Below are positions 1 through 7,990 of a stretch of 22,320 nt of DNA, piece by piece. Numbering within the stretch: position 1 is the stretch's first letter; every line of letters starts with the position of its first letter. The notes beneath the pieces are model-generated. The model saw only the letters and a list, made by a program, of their open reading frames with translations. It ran no database searches and had not been told where the DNA came from. Both the position numbers and the translations under genes were made by a program. Source of the stretch: JANOAR01 sp031411235 (GTDB lineage: Bacteria; Verrucomicrobiota; Verrucomicrobiia; Verrucomicrobiales; Verrucomicrobiaceae). The stretch lies in contig JANOAR010000014.1 of the NCBI GenBank assembly GCA_031411235.1, positions 1-22,320 on the forward strand, in the 5' to 3' direction.

Positions 1-3000
1 TAAATTCACCTGCTCGTTATACGCCGAGTAGTTCGTTGCACTTGCTTCGCTGCTGGGCACGGCTGGAATGATCACTATTTGCTTTATTATTTTCCATTTC
101 TGGACGCTCCAATCATAGACCGTGATGAAGGTCGGGTCGCCATTAGCATCAAAGAAGCCATCAGGCACCAATCGTTCATCCAGGCTGAGCGAAGTGTAGA
201 TGAGGCTCTGGTGGTTGAGATAAGAGTTGTATTCATCCAAATTTGGTTCGCCCGTTTTGGATAAGGGGCGGTCGTCTTTCACCACCACATCCCTCTCCTC
301 CTCCCTTTCTGGCGTGCCTGGAGTCGCTGGAGTATAATCGCCACCACCCACCCCGCTGCTGCGACCTTCCAGAGTCGTCTCCACTTTCACCACAATGGTT
401 GCTGAGGCTTCGTCGAAATGGTTCGCACTGTCGCGCACTCGAATCCTAAAAGTGAATGATCCTGACTCCGTGGGGGTGCCAGCAAAGACGCCGCTCGAAT
501 TGAAGGTGATGCCAGGAGGCAGAAGACCTCCTGCATGACTCCAGATATAGCCAGTGTCTGTTCCTCCGGTGGCCTCCGCACTGCCCGAGTACTCGATGTC
601 GATCTCTCCCTCCGGTAGCGAGAGACCACCGATACTGAGCGCGGGCTCAGGCGTCACGTAAATACTACCATACGCCGCTGCGCTATTGTTTTCACTGTCT
701 CTCACCTGCATGGTGAAGGAGGAACCAGACCCGATGGGGGTGCCTGAAAAAACACCACTCGGACTGAAATTTATGCCCTGCGGCAGCGAGCCCGAGAGGA
801 GGCTCCAGACATAACCCGTACCTGTTCCGCCGGTCGCACTAACGCTGGCGGAGTAAGCAACATTCGCCTGACCACCCGGTAAAGAAACGGGACTGAAGAC
901 GAGAGGAGGAACGCTGATGCTGATGGTAAAACTCCTTGATGCAACATGGCCGAAAGAGTCGGCAACCTGCACGGTGATGAAGCTGGTCCCGCCGTGAATT
1001 ACTGGCGTGCCGGAGATGATGCCCGAGGCACTGAGGGTAAGTCCGGCTGGCAATGCACCCGAAGAAATGCTCCAGGAGTAGGCCCCCTGTCCACCGGTAA
1101 CCCAAACCCTGCCGGTGTAGGGGGATCCGAGTGTACCATCGGGCAAACTATTGTCCTGGAATATGAGAGCGGTGGCATCAACGGCAATGGCGGTGAAGGT
1201 GATCGCAGCCAGACCTGGAGCGCTCGCCGTAATGGTGCGGACACCCTTTGATGTCGGGGATGACAGATAGACCAGCGCTGAGCCACTGCCAGAAGTGGTG
1301 ACAGTGAGGCTACCGCTGCCGGTTCCAGATGGGGTCGCAGAGAGCGTGCCACTGGTGGCGATGAAGCTCACGGAGATGCCCGGCTGTGGTATGCCTACCT
1401 TGCTGGCTAGGACTACCAACGGTGCTGGTAACTGCCCCAAAGGCGTGCTCTGGTTATTCCCTCCCAAAACAGTTAGTCGCAACGGTGGAACTGAATCTCT
1501 GCGCAAGGGATTGCCGCCCGTTTCCGCCTCGATACCGTCGGTAAAGCCATCCCCATCGCTGTCCGAGACCCTTGGATCGCTGTGGAGAATGAACTCCCGG
1601 AGGTTGCTCAAACCGTCATGGTCAGGGTCAACCACCTCGGCTTGAGTGTATTCTCCAACGGCCGCAGTGTAGTTGGTGACGGCTGCGTTGTAGGCCTCGA
1701 CATTGCCATAGGTCGGCCAAGCGGGTTCGACAGATGTGTAAAAGCCGAGTGCATTTTGTTCTTCAATAAACATCCGGTAAGCATTGTATTGTTCCCAATT
1801 AATAAACGCGCCCTGCTCTGGTGCGTTGCCTGCGGGAGAGTGCGCCACCATGCCGACAGCTGGGCCTGCATCCGCAGGATCGCGTAGATGGAAATGATGC
1901 CGGTGCTCCCATTCGTTGCTCATTCCATCTTCATCTTGATCCACCGGGAGGCAGGCAACAGGAGGAGGTGGGATGCCGTTAAGGCGGTTGGCGATCCAAT
2001 ATTCGTAGCCGTCGGGCAAGCCGTTTGGATCCGAATCATTCCAGGTGAGGTATTCGGCAGGTGCGGGGCCAGAGGTCTGGTAGCCATTGCTGTAACTGCT
2101 TACAGTGAAATCCGCGCGATCCACGTCACGTCTCCAGGCGAGGATTTGACCATCCATAGGACCGTCTGGAAGGTCGGGAATCAGGCTCCTGGAGTTGCCG
2201 GGGTCGGCACCAGTGGCGTTGGTTTCCTCAAAGTTGAAAGCGCCATCCTGGTCGTAGTCGGCCACGGCGTCGGCGAAGAGGGTTTTGTCCAGGATGCCAG
2301 GATAGAGGGCGCTCCATGCATCCTCTTGCACATCCGTGATACCATCCCCATCGCGGTCGTATTGGCCGATGTGCGCGACCAGATCCCAGCCCTGATAATA
2401 AGCTTGCAGGTTATTGACACCATCGCCATCGAGATCGCCCGCAGCGTCGGCGGGGTTGGCCTCGCTCAGGCCGTAGCCCAGCGCCTGGTAGTGCCGTTCG
2501 ATGAGGTCGGGCAAGCCATCGATATCGCTGTCCGCGCCGAAGTGGGCGTAGCCATCAAGCAGCGTCTGCCCGTTGGCTGCATCGCTGATCGGCAAGTTGG
2601 GATTGGTGTGGTAGATGAGCAGTTCCTCGCTGTCGCTGAGGTAGTCTTCATCGCTATCCACATCGCCAGGGTCGGTGTTATGCTGGGTGCGCTCAGCGTA
2701 GTTACTCAAGCCGTCGCCGTCAGTGTCGAGGCCATTCTCAGGATCAGCGGGCCATGAATCGGCGGGGTCGGGCACGCTATCCATATCGTAGTCGGCCCAC
2801 ACGCCAGCGTACTCGCTGCCGTTGTATGTGAAGTGCGCAGTATCGTTCCAAGCATCATTGGGCCACTGATCTGCCACATCGGGCACACCGTCTATGTCGC
2901 TGTCTTGCCAATTACCACCATACTCGGTGCCGTTGTAAAAATAGCTGCCCACTTGGTTGGGAAAGTGATCCTGTGCATCAGGAATTGTATCGTTGTCGCT

Positions 3001-4533
3001 GTCGCTCCAAACACCACCATACTCAGTGCCGCCGTACGTGTAGCTGCCGTTCGGAAAAGGATCGGCGGCATTGGGTATTGCATCATTGTCCGAATCTGCC
3101 CAAGCACCGGCGTACTCCACGCTATTGAACCAATAGCTGCCGTTGGGAAAGGAGTCGGCGGGATCAGGGATGAAGTCCAAATCGCTATCAATCCACGGCG
3201 CGGTGTACTCCACGTTATTGTACCAGTAACTACCGTTGGGAAACAAATCCTGTGGGTCGGGAGTGCCGTCATTATCACTGTCGATCCATGCGCCGCCATA
3301 CGTATTGCCATTGTACCAGTAGCTGCCGCTCAACGAGGGAAAAGGGTCGGCGGGGTCTGGGATGCCATCGTTATCCTGATCGGCCCAAACGCCGCCGTAT
3401 TCCAGGTTGTTGTAAAAGTAACTGCCATTAGGGAACGGATCGGCCCAGTCAGGGATTTGGTCGTTATCATTGTCCTGCCAAGGCCCGCCATAGAGGTTGC
3501 CGAGATAGGTGTGGCTGCCAGCTATGGCAGGAAAGGGATCGTGGGCATCTGGAATGCTATCGCCATCTTGATCCGCCCATGCGCCGTCGTATTCCTGGCC
3601 ATTGTAAATGTAGCTGCCGTTGGGATAAGGATCGGCCCAGTCAGGGATGTTATCGGAATCGGTGTCGATGAACTCGCCCGGATAAAGAGTAACCCCATAA
3701 ACATGACTGCCTGCGGTGCTCGGGAAGGGATCGAGCGCGTCGGGAATCGAGTCGCCGTCTTGATCTACAAAAACACCACCATACTCAGTGCCGCCGTACG
3801 TGTAGCTGCCGTTCGGGAAGGACTCGGCGGAGTCGGGAATGCCATCCCCGTCTGAGTCGGTGGAGGTGCCGCCGTATTCCTGACCGTTGTAAAAGTAACT
3901 GCCCCACGGAAAGGGGTCGCTGTAATCAGGATTGCCGTCGGAATCGCTGTCCGTTGTGTCGGGTGGACTGGTCCCGTTGTTAGGATCGTCCATGTAGCTG
4001 TCCAGCCAGTTCAAGATGCCATCGCCATCTCGGTCATAGTTGGTTGGATCAGCGTCTTCTTGATTCGGACTGCCATCCCCATCTGCATCGAAGTAGCTGG
4101 AGAAAGCCTGCCCCGCTGCGAATAGCGCCGTGTAGTTCACCACAAGGGGCGTGCCTTGCAGGCCGTGGTAATAGGCGTCGTGATCTGAAAAGCCATCTCC
4201 ATCGCTGTCCCAGTTCCAAGGATCGTTGAGCGGCGTAAGGTCATGTTCATCCTTGTCGCTCAAGCCGTCGAAATCGCTGTCGAGCCGGTAAGGATCAGAC
4301 CCGTAGCTCGCTTCCTGGCCGTTGGTCATGGAATCGCCATCGTTGTCCGAATCAAACCACGAAGGATCATTGGCCGGATCGGGGTCATCCACCCACTCCT
4401 TGGCCCTGTCATTGTTCGAGTCCGTCCAGTAGGAGTTTGCAATGGGAACCTGCTGAAAAAACATGGCTACCAACGCCAGACTCTGCATCGTCACACGCCA
4501 GCGCGAACAACGAATCCGGCCAAGAAACGTCAC
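1..4533 (-). CDS. Giant secreted calcium-repeat / Ig-like protein, C-terminus outside window
   Basis: One uninterrupted minus-strand frame runs from 4533 to the window edge, giving 1511 codons with no stop. I chose the GTG at 4533. A GAGGGAAG ribosome site lies just upstream, and this start gives an Arg-rich n-region (VTFLGRIRCSRWR) before a hydrophobic stretch (SLALVAMFF) ending near PIANS, a Sec signal peptide. An ATG at 4488 would remove the positive charges. Domains by residue: 25-210, D-D-DG calcium motifs of thrombospondin type 3 style; about 211-596, twelve Tyr-rich ~32-residue repeats; 597-1015, more D-D-DG motifs; about 1018-1121, an invasin-type Ig domain (GNNQSTPLG, PAPLVV); about 1123-1374, three putative Ig domains with the G-LP-G and SGTP pattern. 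A Pro/Glu-rich linker follows. By analogy with such families it is a surface or released adhesive protein; ligand and function are unknown. Confidence 0.85.
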   Translation of the reverse strand, partial: MTFLGRIRCSRWRVTMQSLALVAMFFQQVPIANSYWTDSNNDRAKEWVDDPDPANDPSWFDSDNDGDSMTNGQEASYGSDPYRLDSDFDGLSDKDEHDLTPLNDPWNWDSDGDGFSDHDAYYHGLQGTPLVVNYTALFAAGQAFSSYFDADGDGSPNQEDADPTNYDRDGDGILNWLDSYMDDPNNGTSPPDTTDSDSDGNPDYSDPFPWGSYFYNGQEYGGTSTDSDGDGIPDSAESFPNGSYTYGGTEYGGVFVDQDGDSIPDALDPFPSTAGSHVYGVTLYPGEFIDTDSDNIPDWADPYPNGSYIYNGQEYDGAWADQDGDSIPDAHDPFPAIAGSHTYLGNLYGGPWQDNDNDQIPDWADPFPNGSYFYNNLEYGGVWADQDNDGIPDPADPFPSLSGSYWYNGNTYGGAWIDSDNDGTPDPQDLFPNGSYWYNNVEYTAPWIDSDLDFIPDPADSFPNGSYWFNSVEYAGAWADSDNDAIPNAADPFPNGSYTYGGTEYGGVWSDSDNDTIPDAQDHFPNQVGSYFYNGTEYGGNWQDSDIDGVPDVADQWPNDAWNDTAHFTYNGSEYAGVWADYDMDSVPDPADSWPADPENGLDTDGDGLSNYAERTQHNTDPGDVDSDEDYLSDSEELLIYHTNPNLPISDAANGQTLLDGYAHFGADSDIDGLPDLIERHYQALGYGLSEANPADAAGDLDGDGVNNLQAYYQGWDLVAHIGQYDRDGDGITDVQEDAWSALYPGILDKTLFADAVADYDQDGAFNFEETNATGADPGNSRSLIPDLPDGPMDGQILAWRRDVDRADFTVSSYSNGYQTSGPAPAEYLTWNDSDPNGLPDGYEYWIANRLNGIPPPPVACLPVDQDEDGMSNEWEHRHHFHLRDPADAGPAVGMVAHSPAGNAPEQGAFINWEQYNAYRMFIEEQNALGFYTSVEPAWPTYGNVEAYNAAVTNYTAAVGEYTQAEVVDPDHDGLSNLREFILHSDPRVSDSDGDGFTDGIEAETGGNPLRRDSVPPLRLTVLGGNNQSTPLGQLPAPLVVLASKVGIPQPGISVSFIATSGTLSATPSGTGSGSLTVTTSGSGSALVYLSSPTSKGVRTITASAPGLAAITFTAIAVDATALIFQDNSLPDGTLGSPYTGRVWVTGGQGAYSWSISSGALPAGLTLSASGIISGTPVIHGGTSFITVQVADSFGHVASRSFTISISVPPLVFSPVSLPGGQANVAYSASVSATGGTGTGYVWSLLSGSLPQGINFSPSGVFSGTPIGSGSSFTMQVRDSENNSAAAYGSIYVTPEPALSIGGLSLPEGEIDIEYSGSAEATGGTDTGYIWSHAGGLLPPGITFNSSGVFAGTPTESGSFTFRIRVRDSANHFDEASATIVVKVETTLEGRSSGVGGGDYTPATPGTPEREEERDVVVKDDRPLSKTGEPNLDEYNSYLNHQSLIYTSLSLDERLVPDGFFDANGDPTFITVYDWSVQKWKIIKQIVIIPAVPSSEASATNYSAYNEQVNL
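2746..3903 (-). repeat. Twelve tandem ~32-aa Tyr-rich calcium-motif repeats inside the giant protein
   Basis: Translated on the minus strand, twelve consecutive units of 31-37 residues can be aligned. Each begins with GSY followed by aromatic-rich sequence (for example GSYFYNGQEYGG or GSYWYNGNTYGG). It continues with W-D-D-D acid spacing ending in IPD, and closes with a DPFPN-like stretch leading into the next GSY. The acid-rich half matches the calcium-coordinating loop of thrombospondin type 3 repeats. The Tyr/Gly half is not part of that family as I know it. Units differ mostly at the residues between the aspartates. A rigid calcium-dependent stalk is an inference. Confidence 0.85.
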
Positions 4534-4599
4534 TGGACACTTCCCTCGTTCTCGATTTTTTGGTCTCGGCTCTCGGGTGTTTCGGGGATGCTCATGTTA

Positions 4600-4870
4600 A
4601 TAAAATTTCAAATCGCTTGCTGCTCTAGGACTTGTTCACCACAAATATTTTTAATCAGTTTTTGCGGATCAGTCGAGAAAAATGTTAACTCACGCGGGGA
4701 GTTCGAAAATTCGGCGGATCTGTCAAATAACCTATGGATGCACGGCTAAACCCACTGGCGGCGAAGACTGGACAAGGAAACGAGAATAAACCGTGTGCCT
4801 CGGGATTGACCTCGCCAGTTAAAGGGGAATGAAAGCGGTGGGTGAATCCCTGTTGCGGGAAAGGGGTCGT
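4600..4870. other. Intergenic stretch without a supportable gene
   Basis: Upstream of the giant gene, the short open frames here have no recognisable domain, ribosome site or coding character. The AT-rich part at about 4590-4670 probably carries the promoter of the giant gene, but I see no convincing -35/-10 pair. The part from about 4740 onward resembles spacer DNA leading into the dispersed repeat. Confidence 0.5.
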
Positions 4871-4984
4871 GTGAATCATGTTGCAGGATTCCCAAAATCA
4901 AGGGGAAGAGGGGAACGGTTGGTGTTGCGGGTGATTCAGGTCGGGGCAGGACGGTGGGGAGTCCGTCGATGGGCTCGTGGAGGT
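4871..4984 (+). repeat. Dispersed repeat, copy A
   Basis: This stretch is repeated in the same orientation at 5598-5720. Shared blocks are TTGCAGGATT, AACGGTTGGTGTTG, CAGG-CGGGGC and the best conserved end, GAGTCCGTCGATGGGCTCG. By eye the two copies are roughly 80% identical apart from a ~10-base gap near the left end. There is no open frame with domain character, so it is probably a dispersed genomic repeat rather than a gene. Confidence 0.75.
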
Positions 4985-5048
4985 CGGGGCGGAGGGTGGC
5001 CCAGAGGGGATCGAGGAATAGAGCATGACAGGGCTTGGAGGTGCTTCC

Positions 5049-5366
5049 TTAAAGGCCAAGCCTTGTGAGGAGCACGGCATCGACTCTTTGCCTCTCGTTG
5101 GGAGTCAGGACACCGAGTCGGCGGAGGAGCTTGGCTGCGGATACTGTCTGCACCTGCTGGCAGTGGAAGGCACCGGGTTTGAGGAAGGGTTTGGGGATGC
5201 TGACTTGCCAGGCATTGCCGCGCAGCGATGTGGTGTGCAGCACGAGGGTGACAACATCGAGTTCGTTGTCGTCGTCGGACTCATCGGTGAGCAGGAGTGC
5301 TGGCCGCACCTTGGCGGCGAGGCCGAAGTCCACTTGCCACACGTCGCCACGCAGGGCTTTACTCAT
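5049..5366 (-). CDS. MazF/PemK-family toxin, predicted mRNA endoribonuclease
   Basis: This 105-aa protein starts MSKALRGDVWQVDFG and has the family pattern: GDVW-V-F, then K-RPALLL with Arg21, a Thr-Thr-Ser at 45-47 matching the catalytic Thr/Ser region, and a C-terminal helix (SAAKLLRRLGVLTPNE). Length fits the family (about 110 aa). The ATG at 5366 was chosen over upstream in-frame codons because a GGAGGAGGAAG ribosome site sits directly before it and the family begins here. It overlaps the end of the antitoxin gene by 8 bases, the usual translational coupling of such modules. Members cleave mRNA at short specific sites and are neutralised by the cognate antitoxin; the target site cannot be read from sequence. 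Confidence 0.88.
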   Translation of the reverse strand: MSKALRGDVWQVDFGLAAKVRPALLLTDESDDDNELDVVTLVLHTTSLRGNAWQVSIPKPFLKPGAFHCQQVQTVSAAKLLRRLGVLTPNERQRVDAVLLTRLGL

Positions 5367-5532
5367 CTTCCTCCTCCAGGGCGTCGAGCATGGCTGCGCC
5401 CTCTGCGGCTGAGGCATCGCACAGCGCGATATCATCCTCGGACTCGGCAAGCTCGACGAGCTGGCGGCGAATGAGGCGGCGTTCGGCGGGCTGCAATTTC
5501 GGTAATTCTAGAACCATTTGGGCGACACTCAT
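5359..5532 (-). CDS. Small antitoxin paired with the MazF/PemK-type toxin
   Basis: This 57-aa protein runs from the ATG at 5532 to a TAA lying inside the first codons of the toxin gene. It begins MSVAQMVLELPKLQPAER and continues with a basic helix (RRLIRRQLVELAE), followed by a strongly acidic tail ending LEEEDE. A helical N-terminal half that could bind DNA or dimerise, followed by an acidic toxin-binding tail, is the usual antitoxin layout. An in-frame stop just upstream rules out a longer form. Identification rests on position, overlap and size more than on sequence; the exact antitoxin family is not recognised. Autoregulation of the operon is expected by analogy. Confidence 0.8.
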   Translation of the reverse strand: MSVAQMVLELPKLQPAERRLIRRQLVELAESEDDIALCDASAAEGAAMLDALEEEDE

Positions 5533-5597
5533 GGAGCAAGAATGGAGTCATGAATGCGGCCTTGCCAGCGGATATTTCCCATGAAACTCAACGGCGA

Positions 5598-5720
5598 GTG
5601 AATGGCGTCGAAACACTTTGCAGGATTACAGAAATCAAAGAATGCGGGGGAAACGGTTGGTGTTGGCAGGTGATCCAGGCCGGGGCTGCACGGTGCGGAG
5701 TCCGTCGATGGGCTCGAGGT
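5598..5720 (+). repeat. Dispersed repeat, copy B
   Basis: Second copy of the repeat at 4871-4984, in direct orientation. The most similar stretch is from TTGCAGGATT at 5618 to the terminal GGGCTCGAGGT. Its right edge falls against the broken VapC-like toxin gene, whose reading frame continues into the repeat and loses all family resemblance there. Confidence 0.75.
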
Positions 5721-5825
5721 AAAAATAGCGAGCAGTCTCATTAAATCACCAATGGCAACGTCGGCTTGGTTCAGGGTGGACAAAGAAAGGGAGGCAATAA
5801 AGCCGGTGTCGGCATAGGTGCTCAT
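5721..5825 (-). pseudogene. N-terminal stump of a PIN-domain (VapC-like) toxin
   Basis: The frame starts at ATG 5825 with MSTYADTGFIASL, the first strand and helix of a PIN domain including the metal-binding Asp6. After about 35 residues the frame runs into dispersed repeat copy B and then ends at 5529, without the other acidic residues of a PIN nuclease (normally about 130 aa). It overlaps the preceding antitoxin remnant by ATGA, the normal arrangement for a toxin-antitoxin operon. It is almost certainly inactive. Confidence 0.7.
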
Positions 5826-5935
5826 GCTTCGCCCCGGTCCTCGTCAATGAGGGCTTGAAAGGTGCCAGCGGGGAGCATGGCTTCGCCAAACACGGCCCTT
5901 TGCCGAGATGCGAAACCTCTCAATCCTTTATGGCA
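5822..5935 (-). pseudogene. C-terminal remnant of a Phd/YefM-like antitoxin
   Basis: An open frame of 37 residues follows an in-frame TAG at 5936-5938. It includes FASRQRAVFGEAMLP and ends in IDEDRGEA, then TGA. The R--FG---LP and acidic-Arg ending resembles the toxin-binding tail of Phd-type antitoxins that precede VapC. The DNA-binding N-terminal part is absent; upstream sequence is spacer and the 21-bp minisatellite. The ATGA overlap with the PIN stump supports a shared origin. The family assignment is tentative. Confidence 0.55.
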
Positions 5936-5984
5936 CTAGGCAGAGAGCGGCGTTGGCGGGGTTGAAACAGTGGTCTGGAAAGGA

Positions 5985-6350
5985 TTTTCTGGACTCGGGA
6001 AATCGTTTTGAGGGGTCTGGAAAGGGTTTCCATGACTCTGACTGGCGTTTCCATGACTCTGGTTTGAGTTTCCATGACTCTCGCTGGCGTTTCCATGACT
6101 CTCGCTGGCGTTTCCATGACTCTCGCTGGCGTTTCCATGACTCTGGCTGGAGTTTCCATAGCTCTCGCTGGCGTTTCCATAGCTCTCGCTGGCGTTTCCA
6201 TGACTCTGGCTGGCGTTTCCATGACTCTGGCTAGAGTTTCCATGACTCTGGCTAGAGTTTCCATGACTCTGGCTAGAGCTTCCATGACTCTGGCTAGAGC
6301 TTCCATGACTCTGGCTAGAGCTTCCATGACTCTGGCTGGCGTTTCCATAG
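5985..6350 (+). repeat. 21-bp tandem repeat array (minisatellite)
   Basis: There are fifteen full units from 6027 to 6341, each exactly 21 bases, with core TTTCCATGACTCT followed by a variable CGCTGGCG, GGCTGGCG or GGCTAGAG. A partial unit follows at 6342-6350, and two degenerate 21-base units precede (5985-6026). Variants are clustered: CGCTGGCG units at 6069-6131 and CTAGAG units at 6216-6320, the pattern left by local unit duplication. Because 21 is a multiple of three, heptapeptide frames open on both strands (METPARV on minus, MTLAGVS and FHDSRWR on plus). I do not regard any as a demonstrated gene. Confidence 0.93.
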
Positions 6351-6581
6351 TCAGGGAATGGCTTTCCTCGGGGCGGATTGAAGCTGCCGTGACTCTCAAA
6401 ACCGGGGCGATGCGGTAGCGCTAGGAAATCTGCGCTCCATTTTCTGAGTGTCTGAATGGGGCCGTCGAGGCAGGTTTCACAGTTCCTGATTTTTCCACAC
6501 TCCGCGCTGGATTGGAATTCCCATTCGCCAATGACCCGCTAGACTTTGCGGCCTTCAACCCTCCCCCAGCGAAGCCTCCCG

Positions 6582-7955
6582 ATGCGCAATATACCCACGC
6601 CCTTCCATCAGAGTTCCCTCTGGACCGCCATCACGGCGCTCTCCATCACCATCACGGGTGCCATCGTGATCGGGCTGATCTACCTGACGACGCAGATCAT
6701 TTCGTTTCTCCAGCCGCTGCTCATCCCCTTCGCCATTGCTGCGGTCATGGCCTACCTCCTTGATCCCGTGGTATCGAAGCTGGTGCAATGGGGCATCAAA
6801 CGACAGCGGGCGGTGTGGCTGGTGTTTCTGGTGGTCACGGCGGCGTTGATCGGCATCGCCTTCATCATTATACCGACACTCGTGAAGCAGGGGGCAGACT
6901 TCGCTACGGAGGTGCCTGGCTACGTCTCTACCGCTGAGAAGAAGGTGACGATCTTCGTCAAGGAGTGGCACGATAAACTCAAGAAGGAATACAACATTGA
7001 GCTGTTGGACTTCATCCTGGACACTCAGCCCAAGGAGCCTATGGGGCCACCACTCACAGTGCCGCCTGTTGTGCCTCCTGTTTCGGTGCCTGCACTCGTC
7101 GTGCCAACCGTGACTACGACCACTGATCCAAAAACAGTGGCACCTGCCACCACGACTGGCGCGGAGGCTGTGGGGCCGTTGCAAACGCGGGCCAACTTCG
7201 ACATCAATGACCTGCTCTCGGGCTCCTGGCTGAAGGATGCGGTGACGCAGGTCGTGCCGACGACGTGGGAGTTTGTGAAAAAAAGCGTGGGGGGTTTCTT
7301 GGGTGTGTTCGGCTTCCTGCTGAGCATGATCATCGTGCCGCTCTACCTTTATTACTTCCTCACTGAGAGCGCGGTGATTGCCAAGCGATGGTCGGAGTTT
7401 GTGCCGCTGCGGGCCTCGCAGTTTAAAGACGAAGTGGTGGGCACGATTACCGAGATCAATGGCTACCTGATGGCGTTCTTTCGCGGGCAGTTGCTGGTGA
7501 GTTTGATCAATGGCCTCGCCACGGGCCTGGGCTTGGTCGCTGTGGGACTGAAGTTTGGCTGGCTCATCGGGCTATCCCTTTGCCTGCTCGGCATGGTGCC
7601 CTACTTGGGCATCGTGGTGTGCTGGGTGCCTGCGGTCATCATTGCCTCGGTGCAGGGCGGCGATGGAACTTGGATCACCAATGATCCATGGTGGGTTTTC
7701 CCTCTTGTCGTCACGGGCATTTTTGCTGCGGTGCAGCAGGTGGATGGTTTGTTCGTCACGCCCAAGATTGTGGGCGAATCCGTGGGGCTCCACCCGATGA
7801 CGGTCATCATGTCGGTCTTCCTCTGGTCGCTGGTCATGGGCGGTCTGCTCGGTGCCATCTTGGCGGTGCCCATGACGGCGTCGGTGAAGGTGCTGTTCCA
7901 GCGCTACGTCTGGCATAGGCACTTGCAGCAAGTCGAGGATGTCTTGATCGTTTAA
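6582..7955 (+). CDS. AI-2E family transporter-like membrane protein
   Basis: This 457-aa protein starts at ATG 6582 (MRNIPTPFHQ); an upstream in-frame TTG at 6546 would add 12 polar residues and is less likely. It has hydrophobic segments at about 17-37, 42-60, 78-98, 235-260, 300-358 and 373-440. Family signatures are the Q---G and PK--G region (VQQVDGLFVTPKIVGES, 384-400), GLHP at 402-405, and the closing GGLLGAILAVPMTA. Residues 149-200 form a Pro/Val/Thr-rich low-complexity insert (PPVVPPVSVP, TTTTDPK) in the long soluble loop, which explains the length above the usual ~350 aa. Family members include putative autoinducer-2 exporters and Na+/H+ antiporters, so the substrate is not predictable. 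It is the first gene of a likely operon. Confidence 0.87.
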   Translation: MRNIPTPFHQSSLWTAITALSITITGAIVIGLIYLTTQIISFLQPLLIPFAIAAVMAYLLDPVVSKLVQWGIKRQRAVWLVFLVVTAALIGIAFIIIPTLVKQGADFATEVPGYVSTAEKKVTIFVKEWHDKLKKEYNIELLDFILDTQPKEPMGPPLTVPPVVPPVSVPALVVPTVTTTTDPKTVAPATTTGAEAVGPLQTRANFDINDLLSGSWLKDAVTQVVPTTWEFVKKSVGGFLGVFGFLLSMIIVPLYLYYFLTESAVIAKRWSEFVPLRASQFKDEVVGTITEINGYLMAFFRGQLLVSLINGLATGLGLVAVGLKFGWLIGLSLCLLGMVPYLGIVVCWVPAVIIASVQGGDGTWITNDPWWVFPLVVTGIFAAVQQVDGLFVTPKIVGESVGLHPMTVIMSVFLWSLVMGGLLGAILAVPMTASVKVLFQRYVWHRHLQQVEDVLIV

Positions 7956-7990
7956 TCCATAACGATGGGCGATTGCTGACAGGAACGCCA

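Noticed and set aside
1888..3855. Long plus-strand open frames rich in Ile/Val across the giant gene
   Set aside because: They are the antisense reading of the D-D-DG repeat coding sequence (GAT codons read as ATC/ATT on the other strand); they have no ribosome site or domain, while the minus frame is open without a break from 4533 to 1.
4437..4749. Short plus-strand frames upstream of the giant gene
   Set aside because: They overlap the signal-peptide coding region antisense and show no family resemblance.
5985..6350. CRISPR array
   Set aside because: Units are contiguous 21-mers with no unique spacers and no cas genes nearby.
5920..6399. Minus-strand 159-aa frame of METPARV repeats as a gene
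   Set aside because: It exists because the 21-bp unit is a multiple of three; other frames are open as well, and nothing outside the repeats looks like protein. Kept as a repeat and a question, not a gene.
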